Shown piece after piece: positions 50,598 through 60,077 of a DNA stretch of 64,000 nt. The notes below the pieces were generated by a model. The model saw only the letters and a list, made by a program, of their open reading frames with translations. It did no database searches and was not told where the DNA came from. The DNA comes from an uncultured Bacteroidales bacterium (GTDB lineage Bacteria; Bacteroidota; Bacteroidia; Bacteroidales; UBA4417): contig CAIRMR010000176.1 in the NCBI GenBank assembly GCA_903879715.1, forward strand, positions 1 through 64,000, read 5' to 3'. The translations under genes were made by a program, and so were the position numbers. Each line of letters begins with the position of its first letter. The first letter of the stretch is position 1.

Positions 50598-51086
50598 TTA
50601 GTTTTTAATGATTTTAAATGTTTTAATCTCTTTATTCTCTTCAATAACTTTAAGAAAATAGCTGGCAGGAGTAAGTTTGCTAAAGTTGATACTTGTTTCG
50701 TTACTTTCAACTTTTTTGTTTTGTAAAAGATTTCCATTTGCATCATACAGATGAAAACTTAGTTTTTCAATCTTATAATTTTCAACTTTCAATTTTACAT
50801 TTTCTGTTGCAGGATTTGGGTAAACCGAAACCAGTAGGTTTATTCCATTGGCTTCTTCAATTCCTGTTACAACCGAAATTTCGTATGGTTGCTGCACTCC
50901 TTGCACAACCGATCCTGTAGTGCCCTGGTTTGTGGTGTAAACTACCTGTCCAACGGAATAACTTGCTGAACCACCGCTGCCTGAAGCATTTCCGCCCGTG
51001 GATAGTTTCGCTTCCTGCCCTGACGTAAAAGCCGAATTAAAACCACACAGGAATAAAAAATACAAGATTTTAGTTTTTTGTGTCAT
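50598..51086 (-). CDS. secreted protein with type IX secretion C-terminal sorting domain
   Basis: VYPNPATENVKLKVENY...LYDANGNLLQNKKVESNETSINFSKLTPASYFLKVIEENKEIKTFKIIKN. Confidence 0.9.
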   Translation of the reverse strand: MTQKTKILYFLFLCGFNSAFTSGQEAKLSTGGNASGSGGSASYSVGQVVYTTNQGTTGSVVQGVQQPYEISVVTGIEEANGINLLVSVYPNPATENVKLKVENYKIEKLSFHLYDANGNLLQNKKVESNETSINFSKLTPASYFLKVIEENKEIKTFKIIKN

Positions 51087-51247
51087 GATGGATTTAATTT
51101 GGTTAATTAATAACAAAAAAATTGCCTGAAAACATGCACTAATTTACGATATGAATTAAGGAAAAGCAAAACAAAAAGCAATATTCCTTAATCCGGCAAA
51201 GCTGCTGTATCATTTTATTGAGTTAATGGATCTTACCCTTTGATAAT

Positions 51248-51444
51248 GAGTTCTGAAGACTACTAATTGAGTTCTATAGTCTCATCGTTGAGTTCTAAAG
51301 AGTAATAACCGAGTTCAAAAGACTACTATTGAATTCTAAAGACTAATAACCGAGTTCTAAAGACTACAAATAGAGTTTTAAAGACTACAATTGAGTTCTA
51401 AAGATTAATAACCGAGTTCTAAAGACTACTATTTGAGTTCTAAC
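51248..51444. repeat. 21-bp tandem array, nine full units plus a partial (GAGTTCTAAAGACTAMTAWYY)
   Basis: Units start at 51248, 51269, 51290, 51311, 51331, 51352, 51373, 51393, 51414, 51435. Confidence 0.97.
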
Positions 51445-51554
51445 TGGTTTATTGAAACTTGACGTTGTATTTGTTGGTGCGCGTCTTTTTTTAATGTGTG
51501 CAGGTTACATTTACATTCTTTTTTCATAGAATGCGTGAGCGGCAGGTTACTTAT

Positions 51555-52232
51555 TCAATAATTTAAAGACACATTATTAGCTGTATTCCTTTTGCAAAAA
51601 AATGTATCAATAATATCTGTGTGGCGCCCGTTTCTATATAATTCCCAGTGTACTATTGTGTTTTTATCCGCGTATACTTTTGTTTTGATTTTTGATTTAA
51701 CATCTCCTCCAATCCATATAAGGCCATATTGCGCATTGATATGATAATTTTCTATTCTGAACGGGTACATGGTTTTACCATCCACTTCGTTGGTTTCCCA
51801 TGATACTAATAGAGTGTCACGAAAGGTGGTTTTGCTTTCCCTGTTGATATACATTGTAAAATCAACTATCGGGCGTACTTCAAATGTTAAAAACTTTCCG
51901 TAGCGGTTAAGATCCGAGAGTCCCAAAACCTGGTTTGAGGGATCATAAGCAGGGTTTCCTTTAATGCAAAAATTATATAAAGAAGCATTTTTAACTTTCT
52001 TCAGGGTATAGGCGAAACACCCTGAACTGTCGGTGGTGAATTCCCCCGTGTAAATAGCAGTGGGCTCATCTTCGTTCTGTAGAAGCGCCTCAATTATAAC
52101 CGATTGGTTGGGAATTACCGTTTTAGTGCCGCCATCAACAACTTTTCCCTTAAGTTCAATAGTTCCGACTGTATTAGTACATCCGGAAAGAAGCAAGCCC
52201 GATACGAAAACAAATAATACACTATATTTCAT
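51555..52232 (-). CDS. hypothetical lipoprotein
   Basis: MKYSVLFVFVSGLLLSGCTN lipobox; beta-sandwich-like repeats. Confidence 0.75.
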   Translation of the reverse strand: MKYSVLFVFVSGLLLSGCTNTVGTIELKGKVVDGGTKTVIPNQSVIIEALLQNEDEPTAIYTGEFTTDSSGCFAYTLKKVKNASLYNFCIKGNPAYDPSNQVLGLSDLNRYGKFLTFEVRPIVDFTMYINRESKTTFRDTLLVSWETNEVDGKTMYPFRIENYHINAQYGLIWIGGDVKSKIKTKVYADKNTIVHWELYRNGRHTDIIDTFFCKRNTANNVSLNY

Positions 52233-52529
52233 TATTTCCTCCTTCTGCTTAGGATCAGCGGCCTTTTAGGGCATGCACATCCTAATGCGTAACGGTTAGA
52301 TTATATGATATTTAAAAACTTTCTGGCCCACTCCCGATTTTTCGGGAAATAGTTGTGTGGGCCAGGATTTCAAATATACTCAAAAACCTGCCAGTTAGTA
52401 TAACATATTCGATAATTGTGCTTTTGTTTTTTATTCGTCTTAGTTTACGGTTCTTCCGGCAGATTCTTTCACAGATGAATTGTCATTAATTCAACTTGAT
52501 AGCCGGTTCAATTTTTATATCATTCGTGA

Positions 52530-53105
52530 TCAAACCCTTAGCGAACCACGGAACGCCCTGGTGGCATAGTATGATTCTGCGCCGTTGTGATATACGAATA
52601 CATGGTCGTACCGACGATCACAAAAGAGCGCGCCACCGTGGTTTCTGATTTCCGCGGGTGTTTTCACCCAGCTCGATGTTTTCAAATCAAAATTTCCGAG
52701 TTTCTGCAACTCACGGTATTGTTCTTCTGTTAAAAGTTCAATACCCGTGGCGGCAGCCATATCAATAGCGCTATCTGCCGGTTTAAACTCTTTCCTTGAT
52801 TCCAGCGCTTCGCGGTCGTAGCAAACGCTTCTGCGACCTTTAGGGCTTTCAGTTGAACAATCATAAAATATGTATTCGCCTGTTGTTTTGTCAAGGCCAA
52901 CAACATCCGGCTCACCTCCGGTTTTTTCCATTTCGTTTAGCGACCAAAGTTTTTTCTCCGTAAAGCTACCAGGAGTTTCCAGCTTTGCCTGTAATCTATT
53001 CCATTCAAGGCCTTTATGCCGGTTCATGTTTTTCTCAAATCGGGCTTTTAATATGCTGATTAGTTCTTCTCGTTGAACTGGTGACAAATCTTTTATATTT
53101 TCCAT
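52530..53105 (-). CDS. DUF4256-family protein
   Basis: EPDVVGLDKTTGEYIFYDCSTESPKGRRSVCYDREALESR; WVKTPAEIRNHGGALFCDRRYDHVFVYHNGAESYYATRAFRG. Confidence 0.85.
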   Translation of the reverse strand: MENIKDLSPVQREELISILKARFEKNMNRHKGLEWNRLQAKLETPGSFTEKKLWSLNEMEKTGGEPDVVGLDKTTGEYIFYDCSTESPKGRRSVCYDREALESRKEFKPADSAIDMAAATGIELLTEEQYRELQKLGNFDLKTSSWVKTPAEIRNHGGALFCDRRYDHVFVYHNGAESYYATRAFRGSLRV

Positions 53106-53681
53106 AATAGAATGTGTTATACTGATTGTTTTACAATGTTCCGCTTCCTGGGATGTACTTTGTCAGGCTGAGGAGTAGTTTAGTCATGAAGTAAGCTGGT
53201 TTAACTGTAATTAGAACTCTACTATTCTTTTAAGTTTAGCCTTCCAATATAAGTTCTGTTAATTTCAACCTTTAAAGAATAATATTTATTTCAGCCAATG
53301 AGATTACCATATAAGTAACGAGAATGACATAATATGGTACCCAAAGTTATTATACCTATACATTACCAATCTGAATTTTTGTTTCTCTCTCCTTCATCTT
53401 ATCGTATAAATTAACAAAGAAATTTTCGTTTGGTTTCCTTCATTTTGATTTTTTTGCATGGTTCATGTTTGTTACAATCAGGTTTATACCGGCATACCAT
53501 TACTTAAAGTGTTATTTACATCGATTTCAGCGGATTTATGGACTATTTCTGGAAATAAGACTGGTCAGAAATGGTAGTATCTCATTATAATGAAAGGATT
53601 AGCCAAAAAGCGTTAATTCTCAGCAGCACTTTCATTTTTTCTCTAGTTTTGTACTTATTAATCTAAGGGTAAAAAAATAGA

Positions 53682-54467
53682 TTGAAGAAGAGCAACGACC
53701 AATTATTGGATGATATCCTGTTTGAAAGCAGGAACAAAGAGTATGGCGCTTATTATGTCCGAAAAAAATATAAGGTATTTCTGGCTTATGGATTGATATC
53801 TTCCGTTTTGATTACCCTTTTTACCCTTTTCCTGATTGTGAAATTTTCTGAAATTAACCGTAAGGATTTTTATTTAAATCCTGAATTCAACGGGCATTCA
53901 GCGAACATGGATATTACAGATCAGCCTTATGGAATTAAAAAAATGAAATCCGGCGGCCTTCCTTCTTCACCCGGATTAATACTTCCCCAAATCATTCCTG
54001 TTGAAGAAGCTATACCTATCAGCGAGAACGAAAAGGACACCCAGACAGGGGCCAACAGTGATTCAACTGCACACCAAAACGGGGATTCCGACAAAACCGA
54101 GGCGGGCAGCAAAGCTGGTAATGGGGATGGGATAGCAGGAGAAGTGTACGGATCAGCGGAAATATATCCAAAGTTTCCGGGCGGAGACAAAGCTATGCAG
54201 GAATTTATCAGAGAAAACCTTCATTATCCTGATATTGCCAGAACTCAGAATATTACAGGTGTCATTCATGTTTATTTTGTGGTTCAATACAATGGTACTC
54301 TCAGAGATGTTAAAGTAATAAGAGGCTTGCAACCTGATTTAGATAATGAGGTTATTCGGGTTATCAGGTCAATGCCGGCATGGAGTCCTGGTATACGCGG
54401 AGGTATTCCTGTAAATGTACGATGCATTATTCCTATTACAGTTTCTCCGCAGAAATATAATAAGTAA
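53682..54467 (+). CDS. TonB-family energy transducer (TTG start)
   Basis: Single N-terminal TM; FPGGDKAMQEFIRENLHYPDIARTQNITGVIHVYFVVQYNGTLRDVKVIRG. Confidence 0.9.
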   Translation: MKKSNDQLLDDILFESRNKEYGAYYVRKKYKVFLAYGLISSVLITLFTLFLIVKFSEINRKDFYLNPEFNGHSANMDITDQPYGIKKMKSGGLPSSPGLILPQIIPVEEAIPISENEKDTQTGANSDSTAHQNGDSDKTEAGSKAGNGDGIAGEVYGSAEIYPKFPGGDKAMQEFIRENLHYPDIARTQNITGVIHVYFVVQYNGTLRDVKVIRGLQPDLDNEVIRVIRSMPAWSPGIRGGIPVNVRCIIPITVSPQKYNK

Positions 54468-54551
54468 GGGGAAATTGCCGGATTTGGTATCAGACTGAGT
54501 ATTTTCAAAAAGTCATTTACAGTGCAAATGGGATTAATTCCTTAGTCTCTT

Positions 54552-54685
54552 AAATTCCAAGTCCCAAATTCCAAGTCTCAAATTCCAAACCTTAAAAATT
54601 TCAAGTGAGATTATTCTGTATGACCTTGTTCTTGAGAATGTGTTCTCGTTTCCTGGAATTTGGAATTTGATTCTTGTGTCTTGGA
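54552..54685. repeat. AAATTCC/AAGTCCC heptad arm with inverted arm
   Basis: AAATTCC AAGTCCC AAATTCC AAGTCTC AAATTCC AAACCTT ... CCTGGAATTTGGAATTTGATTCTTGTGTCTTGG. Confidence 0.88.
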
Positions 54686-54831
54686 TATTAAATTCTGTCT
54701 CATATTTCTATCAAAGTAATAATTGCGGTTTTTTTTAGTTACTATTAACAAATTACTGTTTACAAGTCGCTTCAGAGTCGATAGTAAGTTAATCATAACA
54801 GTAGTACCTTTATACCGAAATCTTTAATTTT

Positions 54832-55554
54832 ATGTTAAACTCAGTATTACTTCAAATAGTAACAACCGGTGCCGCGGCTGATACAGCCATGCAGCCACTT
54901 GTAGGTATTCCGCAGCCACAAGGCGCTGTGTCGGAATCATTTTCATTAATTGATCTTCTTGTAAAAGGAGGCCCGATTATGATCCCGATAGCAATTTTGT
55001 CGGTAATTGCAATTTATGTCTTTGTAGAGCGGTGGTTCAGTATTCGCCGGGCTTCGAATTTTGAAGCTACCTTTATGAATAATATCCGCGATTTTATTTA
55101 CAGTAACCGAATCGACTCGGCTATTGCTTATTGCAAAAGCAATAAGAGTCCTTTGTCAAGAATGATTGAAAAAGGTATAAAACGCCTTGGTCGACCACTC
55201 AAGGAAATTGAAGAATCAATTGAAATAGTCGGGAAATTCGAGGTTTACAAGCTCGAAAAGAACATTGTTATTCTTGCTATTATTGCCGGTATAGCGCCTA
55301 TGTTTGGCTTTATAGGAACCATTATCGGGGTAATCAAGATTTTTCATGATATTTCCCTGGCCGGTGATGTTAGCATTACCACAGTTTCAGCCGGCTTGTA
55401 TACTAAAATGGTATCCAGCGCTGCCGGTTTGCTGGTTGGTATCACAGCTTTCATACTTTATCACTGGTGTAATATCATGGTTGAAAAAACCGTTCAGAAA
55501 ATGGAATACAGTGCCATGGAGTTTATGGATCTTTTACAGGAACCTTCAAAATGA
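54832..55554 (+). CDS. exbB: MotA/TolQ/ExbB proton channel
   Basis: LIDLLVKGGPIMIPIAILSVIAIYVFVERW; GIAPMFGFIGTIIGVIKIFHDIS. Confidence 0.93.
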   Translation: MLNSVLLQIVTTGAAADTAMQPLVGIPQPQGAVSESFSLIDLLVKGGPIMIPIAILSVIAIYVFVERWFSIRRASNFEATFMNNIRDFIYSNRIDSAIAYCKSNKSPLSRMIEKGIKRLGRPLKEIEESIEIVGKFEVYKLEKNIVILAIIAGIAPMFGFIGTIIGVIKIFHDISLAGDVSITTVSAGLYTKMVSSAAGLLVGITAFILYHWCNIMVEKTVQKMEYSAMEFMDLLQEPSK

Positions 55555-55961
55555 ACCTTCGCAAACGAAAGAAAATAACCGCCGAGGTTGCCACATCTTC
55601 GATGAACGACATCATGTTTTTCCTGATGTTGTTCTTCCTGATTATGTCGACCTTGCTCAATCCAAATGTTGTAAAGCTTACCCTTCCTAACTCAAAGCAT
55701 AACCAAACCTTGAGGCAGAAAGAGGTTACCATTTCGGTAACCAAGGAATTACAATATTATGTGAACAATGCACCTGTTGCATTCGAAATGCTTGAACCTT
55801 TATTGTCATCTGAACTCAGCAAATCCAAGGACCTCACTGTTATACTAAGGTGCGACAGCGGTATAAGCGTTCAGAACCTGGTGAATGTTCTTGAGATCGG
55901 CAATAAGCTAAAGGTTAAAATGGTACTTGCTACAAAAGCTCCCAATGGATCAAAAGGATAA
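55551..55961 (+). CDS. exbD: ExbD/TolR biopolymer transport protein
   Basis: ATSSMNDIMFFLMLFFLIMSTLLNPNVVKLTLP; ATGA overlap with exbB. Confidence 0.92.
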   Translation: MNLRKRKKITAEVATSSMNDIMFFLMLFFLIMSTLLNPNVVKLTLPNSKHNQTLRQKEVTISVTKELQYYVNNAPVAFEMLEPLLSSELSKSKDLTVILRCDSGISVQNLVNVLEIGNKLKVKMVLATKAPNGSKG

Positions 55962-56880
55962 CAGGAAACAAATTCAGAACCATATTTTGGGTATTGCCGG
56001 AACTCTTTTGTTTCATGGCGTGCTGATCTTTTTGTTCTATATGATCGTATTTCATACCCCTATCCCTCCATGGCCCGAAGAAGGCGGCGGAGGTGGCGGC
56101 AACGGTCTTGAAATAAACCTGGGAACCAGTAATGAGGGAATGGGTGCGGATCAGTTTGCCGATATAAGTATGCCGAGTTTCGAAAACAGGAAAGTTTCGG
56201 AACCTGTTACTCCTCCGTCCGAACAGGATGTTAAAATGGCTAAGACACAGGACGAGGAAGTTCTTACCCAGGATAACGAGGAATCCGTTGCAGTACCTTC
56301 AAAAACAGAGAATACGAAAAAGAAAACTGAAAAGACCACTACTGTCGTTAAACAACCCGTCAAACCGGCAGCGCCTGTTCAACCTGTAGTTAACCAAAAT
56401 GCGCTATACAAGAAGAAAAGCAATAACGATGGCACAACCGGTAAGCCCGGAAACCAGGGAAGAGAAGACGGTAAAACCGGCTCAGGAAATTATGGAGGAA
56501 CAGGAACCGGCAAAGGAACCGGCGATGGCTCAGGAACAGGAAGTGGTTCCGGTAGTGGTTCAGGCTCGGGAATTGGGTCAGGAACCGGCGGAGGAGTCGG
56601 AAGCGGCATTTCAGCCGATCTTGGTGGACGACCTGCCCGCAGTTTCGGGAAACCTTTCTATAACTCTCCAGAGCAAGGTAAAATCGTTGTTTCAATAAAG
56701 GTTAACAAACAAGGGAAAGTAACCTATGCGGCAGCCGGCGCTAAAGGAACTACAATTTCCGAAATCGGTCTTCGGCAACAAGCTGAGAACGCAGCCCGCA
56801 AAACGGTTTTTGCTCCGGATGATAATGCCCCGGATGAGCAAAGAGGAACAATTACGTATAATTTCAGAAAAGTAAAGTAA
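55945..56880 (+). CDS. TonB-like protein with Gly/Ser-rich linker
   Basis: Single TM; linker GTGTGKGTGDGSGTGSGSGSGSGSGIGSGTGGG; C-terminal KIVVSIKVNKQGKVTYA...TITYNFRKVK. Confidence 0.85.
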   Translation: MDQKDNRKQIQNHILGIAGTLLFHGVLIFLFYMIVFHTPIPPWPEEGGGGGGNGLEINLGTSNEGMGADQFADISMPSFENRKVSEPVTPPSEQDVKMAKTQDEEVLTQDNEESVAVPSKTENTKKKTEKTTTVVKQPVKPAAPVQPVVNQNALYKKKSNNDGTTGKPGNQGREDGKTGSGNYGGTGTGKGTGDGSGTGSGSGSGSGSGIGSGTGGGVGSGISADLGGRPARSFGKPFYNSPEQGKIVVSIKVNKQGKVTYAAAGAKGTTISEIGLRQQAENAARKTVFAPDDNAPDEQRGTITYNFRKVK

Positions 56881-56981
56881 ACTCTTCTTAATTGTTAAAT
56901 CCTGCTTGATTTGCCAGTTTTTAAACTTCAGTTTGGAAAAACAATCTTGAAAGCACAAAATTATTTTTAAATTTAAAAAAC

Positions 56982-57008
56982 AAAAGCCCCGCAACTTGCA
57001 GGGCTTTC
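56982..57008. terminator. bidirectional intrinsic terminator
   Basis: AAAAGCCC...GGGCTTT hairpin. Confidence 0.8.
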
Positions 57009-57037
57009 TGTTTATATAGTGGCTAATACTTTTATGA

Positions 57038-57160
57038 TTAGAAAAACAACTTAATCAGAACTAGGAGGGCAACAAAGCCACCGATGATCAGGAAAAATGG
57101 TAATACCCCAGAGCTTTTTTTTGCTGGTTCCATTTCTTTGTGATATTCATTTGTATTCAT
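57038..57160 (-). CDS. 40-aa single-TM small membrane protein
   Basis: Hand translation MNTNEYHKEMEPAKKSSGVLPFFLIIGGFVALLVLIKLFF*. Confidence 0.6.
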   Translation of the reverse strand: MNTNEYHKEMEPAKKSSGVLPFFLIIGGFVALLVLIKLFF

Positions 57161-57310
57161 AACTTAGGGTTTAAAATTTTGATACCGGTGTTAATACCTG
57201 AATGTTTCCAAACATGAAGCATGCTGGAATTTCAGTATCCGGAAAATAACTTGAATTAAAAAGAAGCTGACTGACGCTTTTAATCAGAACAGCATGGTGT
57301 TTGTGGTTTT

Positions 57311-57697
57311 CTATAGCCGAAAAACTCCGTTAAATATAAATACGGGTATAGATGAATAGTAATGCCTGTCTATCAATTTGAAAGGAATTTCAGATAGAGC
57401 GGGCGAAGTTGAAATGTATTTACTTTTGACAGCAGTATTAAACAGGTACGGAAACCAATGGTTCCTGTTCTGAAGGTTCTGAAGCTTGTTTCCCTGCTCT
57501 GGTCTTAGAAATATGTCTAACGGTTCCTGGGTATTGAAACGTGCTTCTTCCCATTTATCCTGGTATACAGCTGGCAATTCCAACTTAACCAGGTTCCCGA
57601 ACATCAGGGACTGGAAAAGAATAAAAATTGCGCAAAAGGATAAAAAGGGTTTCATAATGCTTCCTTTGAAAACAGGGCAAAGATAGTTGATTTCCAT
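57311..57697 (-). CDS. hypothetical secreted protein
   Basis: 128-aa ORF; signal-like MKPFLSFCAIFILFQSLMFG. Confidence 0.5.
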   Translation of the reverse strand: MEINYLCPVFKGSIMKPFLSFCAIFILFQSLMFGNLVKLELPAVYQDKWEEARFNTQEPLDIFLRPEQGNKLQNLQNRNHWFPYLFNTAVKSKYISTSPALSEIPFKLIDRHYYSSIPVFIFNGVFRL

Positions 57698-57753
57698 GAA
57701 ACACTAAGGATATTCATACCCTGAAGAGATTTACCGTTATGAATTACAATTAA

Positions 57754-59700
57754 TTAAACTTTCTTCTTCACTTCAATTCCAAATGTAAACCCTGCTTTTA
57801 CGCGATTGATCAACTCGGGTAAAATGTCCTGGTATTCGCCTGCTATTCCAAAATCGGCATTGCGGAAAATCTGTGCTTTCGGATTGTGATCGATGGCAAT
57901 TATCTTTTCAGATTCTTTCATACCCGCAATATGTTGGATGGCTCCTGAGATACCAACTGCAATATAAACTTTAGGTCGTATGGTTTTACCGGTTTGTCCA
58001 ACCTGCCGCGCATATTCGGCAACGCCTTCATCAACTACAGGGCGGCTTGAAGTCCATTCAGCATTTACTCCCTGGCTTTTTAATGCATCTGCAAGTGATT
58101 TTATAAAACCTAAATTGTCTGCAGTAGTGCCTCTTCCTCCCGAAACAACTACATCGGCTTCGAAAAGATTCTGTAACCCGCCTTCACCTCTTACTGTTTC
58201 CAGAATTTCAACAACAAAATCGTCATCCTTTAAAACAGGAACAAAGCTTGTAATTATACCTTGTCGTCCAACGATTTGAGCAGGAACTTCAAATGTGCCG
58301 GCCCTAGCCGTTGAAATCTGCGGACAAACAAAACCGAGTATGGTGGCAAGTTTGCTTTCGCCATAAGTCGGACGCCGCGATTCAAGAATAGGAGTATAGA
58401 TTACTTTTTCTTTCTTGTCAATATACTCTCCTATTTCCAAGCCGGTACAGTCAGCAGTAACACCGCTATCGGTTTTCATACCAATACGGGGAGCTAATTC
58501 GCGACCGGAAGTAGTTGCGGCAAAAAGAGCTATCTCCGGCTTCCTGGCCCTGATCACTTGTTCGAAAAGGGATGAAAATGGCAGGACCAGGTATTCTTCC
58601 AGTTTATCATTTTCAACAAAAATAACTTCATCCGATCCATGCTCAATCAGGGTTTGAGCAAAGGGTTTAACGTTTTTACCAATGATCAGAGTCATTATTT
58701 TGGTATCGTGACCTAACTGCCTGGCAAGATTCCTGGCAGGAGTTAACAATTCCAGTGAAGGCCTGGAGATTTTACCATTGGTTACTTCAGCCCAGGTTAG
58801 GATACCTCTTGCGCCATCCCTGAAGTCTTTATCAGGAAAATCAGGGCGCTCAATATCCTTTTTAGCTTCTTTCTCCTTTTTCTCCAGCACATTACCGCCT
58901 TTTTTGAAATTAGCGATTAAACTATCAACTAAAGCAGCTTCATTGTGCCCTTCCGACATGGTGATCGGTGGTCGTTCGCTTACAATATTGATAACTTTAG
59001 CCACTATAGTAGGGGAGCCGTTTATGCCGATTTTCTCGGTTCCCAAACCAATATCATCAATTCCGAAAGTTGTTATGCTGGCTGAACGTGCTTTTATAGC
59101 TCCGCTTAATGAAGGCTTACGTGGAGGAATCCCGGTTGGGGTTAATGAAATAACACAAGGCATAGGCAGTTTCATCATCTGGTATCCGCCTTCAATAATC
59201 CTTTTAGCAATAACATTGCCATTGCCATCAGATTTCACACTTTCAACAAAAGTGGCTTGTGGAATTCCTATGCTTTCAGCTACCTGCGATGGAACGTGTG
59301 CTGTATCACCATCACTGGTTTGGCGGCCGGCTAAAACAATAAAAGGTTCTTTCGAATCCTGGGTAAAACCTAAATGCTTCAGCATAGTAGAAATGGCAAG
59401 GCCCGTTGCATAGGTATCACTTCCGCCCAGCTTACGATCCGACAAAAGGTATGCCTGATCATAGCCCATAGATATTGCTGTCCTTAGGGAGGCTTCAAAT
59501 GACCCCGGGCCCATAGAGCAAACAATCAATCGTGCGTCGGGATAATGTTTTTTAAGTTGCAATCCGGCTTCCAGTCCAAACTGGCAATCGATATTAATGA
59601 TTGATTTTGCCTTTGTGCGATCCATCAATCCATCGTCGCCCATTCGCATTTCGCTGGGGAGCGGTACTTGTTTTATTAAACTAATTATTGTTAAAGCCAT
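57754..59700 (-). CDS. electron transfer flavoprotein, EtfB-EtfA fusion
   Basis: N-terminal EtfB (ISLIKQVPLPSEMRMG, VLAGRQTSDGDTAHVPSQVAESIGIPQ) joined to C-terminal EtfA (GRELAPRIGMKTDSGVTADCTGLEI, VVSGGRGTTA, YIAVGISGAIQHIAGMKESEKIIAIDHNP) in one ORF. Confidence 0.93.
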   Translation of the reverse strand: MALTIISLIKQVPLPSEMRMGDDGLMDRTKAKSIINIDCQFGLEAGLQLKKHYPDARLIVCSMGPGSFEASLRTAISMGYDQAYLLSDRKLGGSDTYATGLAISTMLKHLGFTQDSKEPFIVLAGRQTSDGDTAHVPSQVAESIGIPQATFVESVKSDGNGNVIAKRIIEGGYQMMKLPMPCVISLTPTGIPPRKPSLSGAIKARSASITTFGIDDIGLGTEKIGINGSPTIVAKVINIVSERPPITMSEGHNEAALVDSLIANFKKGGNVLEKKEKEAKKDIERPDFPDKDFRDGARGILTWAEVTNGKISRPSLELLTPARNLARQLGHDTKIMTLIIGKNVKPFAQTLIEHGSDEVIFVENDKLEEYLVLPFSSLFEQVIRARKPEIALFAATTSGRELAPRIGMKTDSGVTADCTGLEIGEYIDKKEKVIYTPILESRRPTYGESKLATILGFVCPQISTARAGTFEVPAQIVGRQGIITSFVPVLKDDDFVVEILETVRGEGGLQNLFEADVVVSGGRGTTADNLGFIKSLADALKSQGVNAEWTSSRPVVDEGVAEYARQVGQTGKTIRPKVYIAVGISGAIQHIAGMKESEKIIAIDHNPKAQIFRNADFGIAGEYQDILPELINRVKAGFTFGIEVKKKV

Positions 59701-59760
59701 TGTAGTAATATCAGTTAAATTCAAGTATTATTTTTGTGAATCTTTTTGTTTGTTTGAGGC

Positions 59761-60033
59761 TGGAAGTCAGAAGACGGAAGCAGGTTTACTAAAACCTGGT
59801 ATTTATGTCTCCTGAGGTCGATTTCGTATCAAAAACATTCCATTCAAGCAATCTCAGATTTTCGTTCTCCATCTCCCATTTCCCGATTTCCGACTTCCGT
59901 CTTCCGTCTTCCATCTTCCATCTTCCTTCTTCCTTCTTCCTTCTTCTGACTCCCGACTTCCGACTTCTGACTCCCGACTTCCGACTTCCGTCTTCCGACT
60001 TCCATCTTCCATCTTCCGTCTTCCGACTTCTGA
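59761..60033. repeat. heptad island: short left arm (59761-59784) and 22 consecutive CTTCCGN-type heptads (59880-60033)
   Basis: TGGAAGT CAGAAGA CGGAAGC ... spacer ... TTCCCGA TTTCCGA CTTCCGT ... CTTCCGA CTTCTGA without indels. Confidence 0.97.
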
Positions 60034-60077
60034 CAAAAATATCCTCATCAGTATTGTAGCTGAACCAACAGTTGCTT

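Noticed and set aside
51248-51444. Possible CRISPR array
   Set aside because: Units are contiguous 20-21-bp repeats with no unique spacers, and no cas genes are in the window.
53211-53232. Orphan copy of the 21-bp array unit (TTAGAACTCTACTATTCTTTTA)
   Set aside because: Partial AT-rich similarity only; could be chance.
56390-56695. Antisense/alternate-frame ORFs of ~100 aa over the tonB2 linker
   Set aside because: Produced by the repetitive Gly/Ser codons; the TonB-like reading frame is clearly the real one.
58778-59413. 211-aa plus-strand ORF
   Set aside because: Antisense to the well-supported EtfB-EtfA fusion; composition typical of a shadow ORF.
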